DNA of 33,509 nt, taken from the NCBI GenBank assembly GCA_023250995.1, contig JAHEZO010000013.1, forward strand, positions 1 through 33,509, written 5' to 3'. The notes under the pieces were generated by a model. That model saw only the letters and a list, made by a program, of their open reading frames with translations. It was not told the DNA's origin and made no database searches. Below, one piece after another: positions 18,256 through 26,815 of this stretch; the first letter of the stretch is position 1; every line of letters starts with the position of its first letter. The position numbers were made by a program, and so were the translations under genes. This DNA comes from Flavobacteriales bacterium (lineage in GTDB: Bacteria; Bacteroidota; Bacteroidia; Flavobacteriales_H; JAHEZO01).

Positions 18256-20178
18256 TTATTTCCTTAATGACGGATCTAAAGCAAATGCTTTTTCATAAAA
18301 AATTTTGCCTTTTTCTTTCTCCCCTAAATTGTCATAGGTAATTCCCATGTTAAGGTATAGGTTTGGATTGGAAGGATAAAGGGTAATTCCTTTTTCGAAA
18401 GATTTTAAGGCATTCTGCAAATCTCCTTTCATGGCATAAGAAATTCCAAGATTAACATATCCATCGGTGCCGTTGTATCCGTATTTTAATCCTTTTTCAA
18501 TAAACTCAATGGCTTTATCAAAATTGTTAAAACCCTTCCCGTACGACATGCCCAGATAGTATTGACTATTTATGTGTTTTGGTTCAATTTCAAGAACTTT
18601 TTCAAATGCTTTTACTGCTTTTGCGTGGTCGTCATTGGCCTGGTATGCCAGGCCGAGATTATAGAAGGCATGGTAAAATCTTGGGTTGATAAGACAAGCC
18701 TTTTCCATTGCATCAATGGCCTGATGCAATTCGTTTTTATTTTTTGATTTATAATAAGTATTCAGCAGTTCGATTCCATAAAAAAGCTGGGCTCTTGCAC
18801 TTCCGGGTATTATCTTAAGGTCGGTTTTATAAAGTGTAAAATTATCTTTCCAGGCCTTGTTGCGCTGAATCGTGGCAAACGAGCCAAGGGGGATTATCAG
18901 CATCAAAGGAATAAGGAATTTAAATTTATACCTGAATTTTTCAAGCAGGTTAATTTTTAAAATATGTGAAAGAAATGCCCCCCCTGCAAGGCAAAATCCA
19001 ATGGAAGGGAGGTAAGAAAAACGTTCTCCCATGGGTGCTCCTATGTTGAAGAAAAAATTTGAAACGATTGAAAAAGTTATCAGGAAAAAAAGGATTCCGA
19101 AAGCCGAAATTGTACGAATCAAAAAAGGGTTTGCGCCCGTCTTTATTTTATATTTTGCAAACCTGAAAATTTCCAGAAATGAAAAAATTATCATGGCCAG
19201 GTAAACCAAAAGAGAAAGGATCACTTTAACATCCAATAAATTTCTCAAAGGGATGGCATTGTAGGAATAATCATATGAAAGGGGATAGGGAAAAAAAAGA
19301 AGTCCAAGATATTTTCCGCAAACAAAAATTATGGTTGCATATTTTTCCCAAAAGGAAGCAAAAAGGTATGGACTATCCATAATGTTTGTTGCCGACCGTT
19401 CGCCAAAAGTTCCGGCAAATTTTGTTCTTAAGGCAATATAAATAATTGCAATGGCCAGAAAGGGGAGGGTATAAAATATAATCTGTTTAATTTTTTTTTG
19501 CCTGAAAAAAAATAATAAAACCGGAATTATGGCCAGGGCGGTTATAGTGTTTTCCTTCGACAAAAGGGAGAGTAAATAAACAATTGCACCAGTGAAAATA
19601 TATTTTGGCTTTTCGAGAAGGACAAAACAGAGGGTGGAAAGTAAAAAAAACAGGGCAAGGATTTCGTCCCGGCTTTTAATATTTGCCACCACCTCGGTGT
19701 GCAGGGGGTGTACTACAAATAAAGTTGCTGAAAGAAGCGGTATCCATGCATTTTGACCACGGAGTAATAACGATAAAAATAAATAAAACAATACTCCTGT
19801 AAGTGAATATAAAATTACATTTATCAGGTGGCCGTAAAAGGGTTTCAGTCCAAAAAAATGATATTCAATTGCAAACATGGTAATGGCCAGTGGCCGGTAT
19901 CTGCCGCCTTCCAGGTCAAATGCTCTCCCGTGCGCACCAACAAATGCATCATGGGACCATATTTCTTTTATTCCGTGAATTCCTTTAAGGGTAAAATTAT
20001 TACCGGTAATAAACAGGCTGTCGTCAAGCACGTATCCGTTGTTAAGAGAATTTGCATAAATTAAAAATCCCAGGAGGAGCAAAAAAACCGAATGAATGAA
20101 TTTTTGATTTCCGGTAGTTAAAGAAGCGGAAGTTTTTGTTTCGGTTGGGAAAGGAATATTTTTATTTTTTTGTTTCAT
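18256..20178 (-). CDS. TMTC-like multi-TM protein with C-terminal TPRs (putative glycosyltransferase-C-type)
   Basis: YANSLNNGYVLDDSLFITGN ... GRYRPLAITMFAIEYHFFGLKPFYGHLINVILYSLTG, about 10 TM helices, then several TPRs (YHAFYNLGLAYQANDDHAKAVKAFEKVLEIEPKHINSQYYLGMSYG). Confidence 0.8.
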   Translation of the reverse strand: MKQKNKNIPFPTETKTSASLTTGNQKFIHSVFLLLLGFLIYANSLNNGYVLDDSLFITGNNFTLKGIHGIKEIWSHDAFVGAHGRAFDLEGGRYRPLAITMFAIEYHFFGLKPFYGHLINVILYSLTGVLFYLFLSLLLRGQNAWIPLLSATLFVVHPLHTEVVANIKSRDEILALFFLLSTLCFVLLEKPKYIFTGAIVYLLSLLSKENTITALAIIPVLLFFFRQKKIKQIIFYTLPFLAIAIIYIALRTKFAGTFGERSATNIMDSPYLFASFWEKYATIIFVCGKYLGLLFFPYPLSYDYSYNAIPLRNLLDVKVILSLLVYLAMIIFSFLEIFRFAKYKIKTGANPFLIRTISAFGILFFLITFSIVSNFFFNIGAPMGERFSYLPSIGFCLAGGAFLSHILKINLLEKFRYKFKFLIPLMLIIPLGSFATIQRNKAWKDNFTLYKTDLKIIPGSARAQLFYGIELLNTYYKSKNKNELHQAIDAMEKACLINPRFYHAFYNLGLAYQANDDHAKAVKAFEKVLEIEPKHINSQYYLGMSYGKGFNNFDKAIEFIEKGLKYGYNGTDGYVNLGISYAMKGDLQNALKSFEKGITLYPSNPNLYLNMGITYDNLGEKEKGKIFYEKAFALDPSLRK

Positions 20179-21262
20179 CGGTTAAGCGGATATTGCAACT
20201 GATGGGGTAATGGTCTGAAAGCTCCTCGGGAATTGTTTCAAAACCGGAGGAGCCAAGAGATTTGCTGTGCAGAATGTAATCTATTCTGAAAGGTGAAAAT
20301 TTTCCAATGTAAGTAGTTCCGAATCCATTTCCGCTTTCCATAAATGCATCTTTCAGTTTATTTGAAATGGTGGCATAGGCATAAGACATTGGGGTATCAT
20401 TAAAATCTCCGCAAAAAATTACCGGATATGGGGAATTGGAAATATGCAGGGCAATTGCATCGGCCTGCCTGGTTCTTTTTTCAAGGGCTATTTTTATTCT
20501 GAAATATATTTGTTTGATGCCTTTCATTTGTTCTCCGGTTTCCACCTGGGCAATTTCATCCAAAAACTTATAATCAGATTTTGCAAAATGAAGCGAGGCG
20601 AGATGTGCATTGTAAACTCTAATGGTATCGTTGTTAATTTTAATATCTGAAAAAATGCAGATATTGTTACCCATGCTTGCAAATTCAACTTTACCTCGTT
20701 TGATGATTGGAAACCTTGAAAAGGTTGCAATGCCGAAATGGTGTGTGTCGAGTACGGTTTTGGTGTATTCGGCATGAAAAAATTTTGCTTTCTGAAACTG
20801 GAGCAGGGTGTCGAGGGTGTTAAAATAGTTTTTTTGCTCTGAATAAAAAAATTCCTGGAAACAAAGGATGTCGGCTGATTCCTCTTTAACCAGAGAAAAA
20901 ATTTTGTTTCTGGTTTGGGTGTTCCCGGTCCAGTTATAAAGATCGAAAACCCGCACATTGAATGACATTATTTTTATTTCATCCCCTGATAAATTTTCTT
21001 TTTGATTTAAATGAATCTGGGTAAATTTCCCTACTTGATTCCAGCCCAGAAGAACCGGAATAAGGGAGATAAAAATTTGTTTTTTCCAGGTAAATAACCA
21101 GATAAAAACAAATAAAAAATTCAAACCAAGAATAAAAGGGTATGCGAGGCCGAAAAATTCAATAAGCGAAAAAACGGTGGGGCTTGTAAGGGGTGCCAGG
21201 TAAGAAAGAAGCAGTGAGAGGGCAACAAAAATATTTAATATTAAAAGCAATTTTTTTATCAC
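20162..21262 (-). CDS. Endonuclease/exonuclease/phosphatase (EEP) family protein with N-terminal TM helices
   Basis: IKIMSFNVRVFDLYNW ... ADILCFQEFFY ... VIFCGDFNDTPMSYAYATI ... FRIDYILHSKSL ... LSDHYPISCNI. Confidence 0.93.
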   Translation of the reverse strand: MIKKLLLILNIFVALSLLLSYLAPLTSPTVFSLIEFFGLAYPFILGLNFLFVFIWLFTWKKQIFISLIPVLLGWNQVGKFTQIHLNQKENLSGDEIKIMSFNVRVFDLYNWTGNTQTRNKIFSLVKEESADILCFQEFFYSEQKNYFNTLDTLLQFQKAKFFHAEYTKTVLDTHHFGIATFSRFPIIKRGKVEFASMGNNICIFSDIKINNDTIRVYNAHLASLHFAKSDYKFLDEIAQVETGEQMKGIKQIYFRIKIALEKRTRQADAIALHISNSPYPVIFCGDFNDTPMSYAYATISNKLKDAFMESGNGFGTTYIGKFSPFRIDYILHSKSLGSSGFETIPEELSDHYPISCNIRLTDETKK

Positions 21263-21281
21263 AAAAATATTGTTTCTGAGC

Positions 21282-22193
21282 TTAAAATTTATTATTGCTT
21301 GTTTTAAACAAAAAATCTTTTTCTTCCCTCGATAAACTTTCGTAACCGGATTTTGAAATTTTATCCAGAATCAGGTCCAGTTTTTTCTGCCGGCTTATTT
21401 TTTCTTCACTGTACCTCTGGTCGGGGTTCCCTTTGTGAACGATTTTTATTTTCGGATTTTTTTTAAATACTCCTGAAATAAAATCAATAGTTCTTTCAAA
21501 AAATTCAGAAAGGTCCTGCCCTTTTTTAAAGCGTACAATGTAAAAATATCCCCACAAGGCGCCACCCAGATGGGCAATGTGTCCTCCGGCATTGCTTGAT
21601 TTAATACTAATAATGTCAATCAGAACATAAACGATTGCAATGTATTTTAGCCTTACCGGGCCGAGCAAAACTAAATTCACCGAGTACTCAGGAACATAAG
21701 TTGCAATGGCAATGATCACCGCCATTACTGATGCGGAGGCCCCCAGGCACAAAGCACAATCTATGGAACCTTGAAAAATGGGAAAAATATTATATGAAAA
21801 AATAAAAAGGGCAGCCCCTGCAAACCCACCGATAAGATAGGTGGTGAGTAATTTTTTTTCACTTAGGTAAAGGAGAAAAATTTTCCCCGAAAAATAAAAA
21901 ACCAACATGTTTAGGAGGATATGCATCAGGCCTTCATGCACAAACATATAGGTGATAATTGTCCAGGGTTTCAGGGCAAGTTGAAATAGATTGGCGGGTA
22001 CAGAAATCCAATAGGATAAAAATGAAACCGGGTTTCCGCAAAGGGAATTAAATTCGGGAATCCTGAAAAGAAAAAAAATCAGGTCAACAATATTGATGAG
22101 TAGAAAAACACCGATGTTTATTATTATCAGTTTTGTGAGTACCGTGCCCTGCCTGAATTCTCTTTTTATTTCTTCCAATATCGGGTTGTTCAT
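21282..22193 (-). CDS. Rhomboid family intramembrane serine protease
   Basis: Catalytic-site LCLGASASVMAVIIAIATYVPEY (GASAS) and GGHIAHLGGALWGYFY, preceded by YMFVHEGLMHILLNMLVFYFSGKIF. Confidence 0.95.
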   Translation of the reverse strand: MNNPILEEIKREFRQGTVLTKLIIINIGVFLLINIVDLIFFLFRIPEFNSLCGNPVSFLSYWISVPANLFQLALKPWTIITYMFVHEGLMHILLNMLVFYFSGKIFLLYLSEKKLLTTYLIGGFAGAALFIFSYNIFPIFQGSIDCALCLGASASVMAVIIAIATYVPEYSVNLVLLGPVRLKYIAIVYVLIDIISIKSSNAGGHIAHLGGALWGYFYIVRFKKGQDLSEFFERTIDFISGVFKKNPKIKIVHKGNPDQRYSEEKISRQKKLDLILDKISKSGYESLSREEKDFLFKTSNNKF

Positions 22194-22245
22194 TGTAAAA
22201 AATTTTTAGCCGGCAAATATAATGATACAAAAATTTGGCTTGCAC

Positions 22246-22282
22246 CCTTTTCCCGGTCCTGGCACATTAAACCGGGAAAAGG
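22246..22282 (-). terminator. Perfect 12-bp inverted repeat (13-nt loop) 2 nt after the GWxTD stop; candidate terminator or processing hairpin
   Basis: Left arm 22246-22257 ccttttcccggt; right arm 22271-22282 accgggaaaagg (exact reverse complement). No immediate U-run follows, so the mechanism is uncertain. Confidence 0.55.
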
Positions 22283-22284
22283 AT

Positions 22285-23607
22285 TCAGTTGATGGTAAAA
22301 ACGCGCCCCTCACGCCAGGTATCCACTGCTTTGTAATAGTTGGTTTTAAAAATGGGGGATCTTTCGAGAATAAAATCATTATCGGAAAAAGGATTGATGG
22401 CAAGGGAAAAGTTAAAGCAGATAGACATGAAATTATTTTCTTCACCGTAAAGCCAGCTTTCTGATTCACTCGATTTGTAAACTACATTGGGTGGCCCAAA
22501 TACAATATAAATCATTCCACGGTCGGTTTTCCATCCCTCCATAAATGAAGTAAAAAACCGGTTTGCATCCTGAACCCTTGTATAAAATTGCCTTATTAAT
22601 TCTTTTGCCCTTTCGGGGCTCGATCCAATGCCAAGCCAGAATTTATCGATTGCTTCTTTTTTGTTTTCGGCACCATCAATAACCGAAAATTCTTTTTTGG
22701 AAGTGATGTATCTTAGTGGGGCAATTAGGTCCTGAGCCGAACTTAAATCGGGAAAAGTTTCGTTGAAATAAAAAAGGGAAAGTACTTTTTTAGAGGAAGA
22801 ATCTGCAACAATATGATAAAACCCTTTTTTTGCCAATTCAAAAGCAAATGAGCTGTCGGTACTTAATATCAAGGGGAAAATGCTATCGGGCTGAAAATCC
22901 ATAGGAGCAGGTTCGAAGGCAGAAAATGGGGGAGGGGCGATTGGAAACTCCCTATTATAATAGCGGCACAAAAAATTTTTCCCCGCTGAATTATTATATT
23001 TTACAATTACTTTTTCATTTAAGCCCAGATGCTTTTTAAAAAGCGGAAGTCCTGTTTGGGCCGATTTTACAAAGAAGTTCTGGCTAACATTCGGGGATGA
23101 TTTATCTACATTCAAAAATTTTGTGGTAACCTGATTTCGGTAAACATCAGTTGAATTTATTTCGAGAAGGTATTTTTTAAGTTTAACGGGTTTTAAAAGA
23201 AAATCCCCAATTAAATCAGTCCTTTCAGCCTGGGATGAGCAATCTTTTTCCCGGCAAAAATCGGTGAGGCAGATGGTGGAGCTATCCACAATTTCTCTGG
23301 ATTCAAATGATTCATAAATGCGGTATTGGATCATTACCTTTGCAACAAAATTTTCCTCATTTTCCTTCTTGCTGTATAAAAGTTCCTTTGTTTTAATTCC
23401 GAAATATACTCTTGAAGAAGAATCCGTTTCATTGTGAACCACAAATTCAGGGTTAAGGAACGGCACATTCCTCCTGTAAATTTTATATAAATTGGGCTGT
23501 TTGATTTTACTTACCGTGCAGGAAATAATCAAAAAGAAAAATAAAATTACCCAAAAGGGCTTTACCCTTCTGAATCGTATTATTTTTTCAAAATTTACAG
23601 GGTTCAT
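22285..23607 (-). CDS. GWxTD domain-containing lipoprotein
   Basis: Lipobox LIISC; FTSFMEGWKTDRGMIYIVFGPPNVVYKSSESESWLYG is the GWxTD signature. Confidence 0.9.
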   Translation of the reverse strand: MNPVNFEKIIRFRRVKPFWVILFFFLIISCTVSKIKQPNLYKIYRRNVPFLNPEFVVHNETDSSSRVYFGIKTKELLYSKKENEENFVAKVMIQYRIYESFESREIVDSSTICLTDFCREKDCSSQAERTDLIGDFLLKPVKLKKYLLEINSTDVYRNQVTTKFLNVDKSSPNVSQNFFVKSAQTGLPLFKKHLGLNEKVIVKYNNSAGKNFLCRYYNREFPIAPPPFSAFEPAPMDFQPDSIFPLILSTDSSFAFELAKKGFYHIVADSSSKKVLSLFYFNETFPDLSSAQDLIAPLRYITSKKEFSVIDGAENKKEAIDKFWLGIGSSPERAKELIRQFYTRVQDANRFFTSFMEGWKTDRGMIYIVFGPPNVVYKSSESESWLYGEENNFMSICFNFSLAINPFSDNDFILERSPIFKTNYYKAVDTWREGRVFTIN

Positions 23608-23622
23608 CTGGAATCAAAAAAA

Positions 23623-24948
23623 TTACGGGTTGTCACCGGCAAGCAAGTCGTTGGCTTCGGCCCTTTCAATAAGTAATGGCGGAAGTGATTTGGTGGTGTC
23701 GGCTCCTAGTTTTTTTAAGTTTTCAATTCTTCCAACAATTGTGTCACCTTTTTTTCTCGATTCGGTAAGTTTGTTCATTGCATCAACATAGGTTAATTTG
23801 GCCTTGTCAATGGAAGATCCAACGGTAATCAGATCCTGGATAAAACCATAAAACTTATCATATAATTCACCGCTTTGCCTTGCAATTTCACGGGCATTTT
23901 TATTGTAATTTTCAATTTTCCACATGCTCGAAATTAACCTCAGGGCGGGCAAAAGATTGGTTGGCCCCAGGAGAATAATGTTTTTTTCGTAAGCGTAATT
24001 CCACAATTCGAAATCGGAATTTATGGCAAGGAGGTAAGCCGGCTCAATGGGTACAAACATTAAAACAAAATCAAGGGTTTTAATCTGATACAAGGCCTGA
24101 TAATTTTTTTCACTTAGTTCTTTTATGTGTTTTCTAATGGAACTAACATGCTCTTTCAGCCAAAGACTTTTTTGTGCATCGTCATCTGTGTTCCAGAGTT
24201 TTTCGTAGGCCACCAGCGAAACTTTCGAATCAATAATGATGTTTTTATTATCCGGTAGGTAAATTACTATGTCGGGCTGAAGTCGTTTCCCTGTTTCATT
24301 GGTAATGCTCACCTGTGATCTGAAATGAATATCTCTTACCAGCCCAGATTTTTCAAGAATATTTTCTAAAATCATTTCACCCCAGTTTCCCTGGGTTTTT
24401 GTTTCGCCTTTTAATGCTTTGGTAAGGTTGATGGCATCCTTGCTCATCTGTTCATTCAGCTCTTTAAGAATTTTTATTTGGCCCACCAGTGATGAAGTAT
24501 TTTTTACGCTTTCGGTATGCACATCCTCCACTTTGCGTTGAAATTCACCAAGCCGGTCGCGCAAAGGTTTTAAGGTGTCTTCAAGGTTGACTTTGTTTTG
24601 TTCGGTAAATTTTTTGGTTTTTTCTTCAAAAATTTTTTGTGCAATATTTTCAAATTCAGTTTGAAATCTTTTTTGAAGGGTTTCCACTTCCTGCTTTTGA
24701 TTTTTAAAGTTTTCCAACATATTGTTCAGGTCTGATTTTGCTTCTGCCAGCCGTATGCCCGAAATATTTGCCTTTTCCCGCTCCTCTTTAAGTTCCTCTT
24801 TTAAATTATTATTTTCATTCCCAACAGAATTTAAACGTTCCTGAAGTATGGCCAAATCCTGTCCTTTTTTTAACAAAGAATTTTTTGCAATAAAATAACC
24901 AATGACAGCCCCCGCAGTAAGCCCGGCAAGCAAAAGGATAACTTCCAT
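23623..24948 (-). CDS. rmuC: DNA recombination protein RmuC
   Basis: N-terminal TM + coiled coil; KTQGNWGEMILENILEKSGLVRDIHF, IIIDSKVSLVAYEKL, FVLMFVPIEPAYLLAI. Confidence 0.96.
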   Translation of the reverse strand: MEVILLLAGLTAGAVIGYFIAKNSLLKKGQDLAILQERLNSVGNENNNLKEELKEEREKANISGIRLAEAKSDLNNMLENFKNQKQEVETLQKRFQTEFENIAQKIFEEKTKKFTEQNKVNLEDTLKPLRDRLGEFQRKVEDVHTESVKNTSSLVGQIKILKELNEQMSKDAINLTKALKGETKTQGNWGEMILENILEKSGLVRDIHFRSQVSITNETGKRLQPDIVIYLPDNKNIIIDSKVSLVAYEKLWNTDDDAQKSLWLKEHVSSIRKHIKELSEKNYQALYQIKTLDFVLMFVPIEPAYLLAINSDFELWNYAYEKNIILLGPTNLLPALRLISSMWKIENYNKNAREIARQSGELYDKFYGFIQDLITVGSSIDKAKLTYVDAMNKLTESRKKGDTIVGRIENLKKLGADTTKSLPPLLIERAEANDLLAGDNP

Positions 24949-24978
24949 ATTAAAGGTTTTTTGTAAAAATAAGAAAAC

Positions 24979-26799
24979 TCAAAAGTAATTCACAAATCCG
25001 AAATGAATTTTTCCTGTTTTCAAAAGTAATGGGTTCGAAAATTGCTTTCCCAGAGCATAATCGAGGGAAAATATTCCTGCTTTTGTTTCAAAACTTATTC
25101 CCGTCCCAAATCCATAGGGGGTATCGTATCGGTCGCCATGAAAGGAAATACTAAGATTTTCATAATAGGCTCCGTCAAAAAAAACATGAAAAAAAGAATT
25201 TTGTTCAAGCAAAAACCGGTACTCAAAAGTAAAAATAGAAAAACCGGAAGAGCTAATAGATTCTTCATCAAATCCCCTGAGTGTTTTAAAACCCCCTATA
25301 CGGAAAAGTTCATTCTGGAAAAGAGTGTTGTTTAATAAATACCCGCTTTTTACTCCGAATTTTAAAGTACTTCTTTTTAGCAATGGAATAAAACCTTCAA
25401 AATCAATTCTGGCATTGTATTGAACCGATTTAAGTTTTAACGAATCATAAATCACTGCATTCACCTTTAGATTTTTTTTTATTTGCTTATTGCCGGCACT
25501 GCCGGTTAAATCAATAAAAAATCCTTTCCTGGGATTGTTGCGGTAATCCAGTTTTTCGGCTTTAAACCCTACTCCGTATGAATATATGGCTATATCGGCA
25601 TAGGGGGGCAAAACAGTTATTTTTTCCAGTCCTTTGGTAGATATAAGGTTTGATTTCTGGCTCCCCGCAAAGGCTTTAAAAAAGTTTCCCCCTTTTAACA
25701 AATACTGGAGGCCGTATATCTGATTAATATCAATAAAGGTGGTATCCCTTTTGTATAATTTAAAACTGAGATCAGCGCCAAAAGGAGTGTTAAAAAGAAA
25801 AGGATAATTAATAATTATTTTTAAATCATTCGTTCCTGTTTGCATTTTTCTCCAGTTAATATCCAACAACTCGCCTTTGCCCAGCGGGTTAATTAATTTC
25901 ACACGTGCATCCCCAATAATCTGAGTTTTGCCTGTTTTATATCCTTGTGGTAAAATTCCCATTACTCCATTTACCGAACTTGCTTTTTTTTCATCCGCAA
26001 ATAGAAAGAGTTTGGATTGACTCTCTGAAAAAATAATTACCGGAGGTTTTTTTTGACTTAAAAAAGAAAGTTCCTTCATCCTTACCGGTATTTTTAGTAT
26101 CAAATCTTCATTATATAAATCACCGGGTTTAAGATTAATATAATTCCGGATAAATTTTTCTGAAATCCTTGCATTCCCGTTTAGAATTACACTGTCAATT
26201 AAAAAAAAATTATTTTTCGAAAGGTTTAGTGCGGCCGATACAATGATGCCCTCAAAACCATTTTCTTTTATCATTTCTTTTCTGTCTTCCATTTGAATGC
26301 TGTCGAGCTTTACCGAGGCAAAGGGGTAACCATGGTTTTCGCAGAAGATAATAATTCTCTCGAAAAAATTTTTAAGATTTTCCCCGTTTATTTCTTTATT
26401 GTTGAAATAAGAAGGACTGAAACCGGTTTCATCCAAAAGATCTTCACCAATATTTCCGGGTCTTATTTTTGCCCATCTGTAATATTTTCCAACCCGGAGG
26501 AATGCAGTAAAATTCAGAGAATCCTTTTTAATGCTGTCCACGGATAAAGCGAGGTGCCCCTGCTGATATAATGAGAGGATGACATTGTTTAATTCCTTAT
26601 TTCTTTCCCCTTCGTTAGAAAATTTTTTCACGCAACCGGCCTGCTTGATTTTCTCCACTTCAAGGGTGTCGGTTTGAACAATAAGTAGGGAAAACAAATT
26701 TTGACCATAAACAAATTCATTCAGCAGTAATAATATTATTATTGGAATTTTTCTTTTCAATATCAGGGGATAAAAATGTTTTAACTTTGTAAAATTCAT
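24979..26799 (-). CDS. BamA/TamA (Omp85) family outer membrane protein
   Basis: Signal-like N-terminus, POTRA-like region, C-terminal barrel with LFRIGGFKTLRGFDEESISSSGFSIFTFEYRFLL and a terminal IHFGFVNYF. Confidence 0.88.
   Translation of the reverse strand: MNFTKLKHFYPLILKRKIPIIILLLLNEFVYGQNLFSLLIVQTDTLEVEKIKQAGCVKKFSNEGERNKELNNVILSLYQQGHLALSVDSIKKDSLNFTAFLRVGKYYRWAKIRPGNIGEDLLDETGFSPSYFNNKEINGENLKNFFERIIIFCENHGYPFASVKLDSIQMEDRKEMIKENGFEGIIVSAALNLSKNNFFLIDSVILNGNARISEKFIRNYINLKPGDLYNEDLILKIPVRMKELSFLSQKKPPVIIFSESQSKLFLFADEKKASSVNGVMGILPQGYKTGKTQIIGDARVKLINPLGKGELLDINWRKMQTGTNDLKIIINYPFLFNTPFGADLSFKLYKRDTTFIDINQIYGLQYLLKGGNFFKAFAGSQKSNLISTKGLEKITVLPPYADIAIYSYGVGFKAEKLDYRNNPRKGFFIDLTGSAGNKQIKKNLKVNAVIYDSLKLKSVQYNARIDFEGFIPLLKRSTLKFGVKSGYLLNNTLFQNELFRIGGFKTLRGFDEESISSSGFSIFTFEYRFLLEQNSFFHVFFDGAYYENLSISFHGDRYDTPYGFGTGISFETKAGIFSLDYALGKQFSNPLLLKTGKIHFGFVNYF
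26782..26789 (+). promoter_or_regulatory. Bacteroidota -7 promoter-like motif (TAnnTTTG) upstream of the helicase gene
   Basis: taactttg at 26782-26789, 27 nt before the ATG at 26816. No convincing -33 TTTG partner seen. Confidence 0.35.
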
Positions 26800-26815
26800 A
26801 TAATTTTTTTAAACA

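Noticed and set aside
20162-20178. 17-bp overlap between the EEP nuclease gene end and the TMTC-like gene start
   Set aside because: Ordinary translational-coupling-style overlap in a co-directional gene run.
20524-20958. 144-aa minus-strand ORF inside the EEP nuclease gene
   Set aside because: Same strand, different frame, entirely within a well-supported EEP CDS; no domain resemblance.
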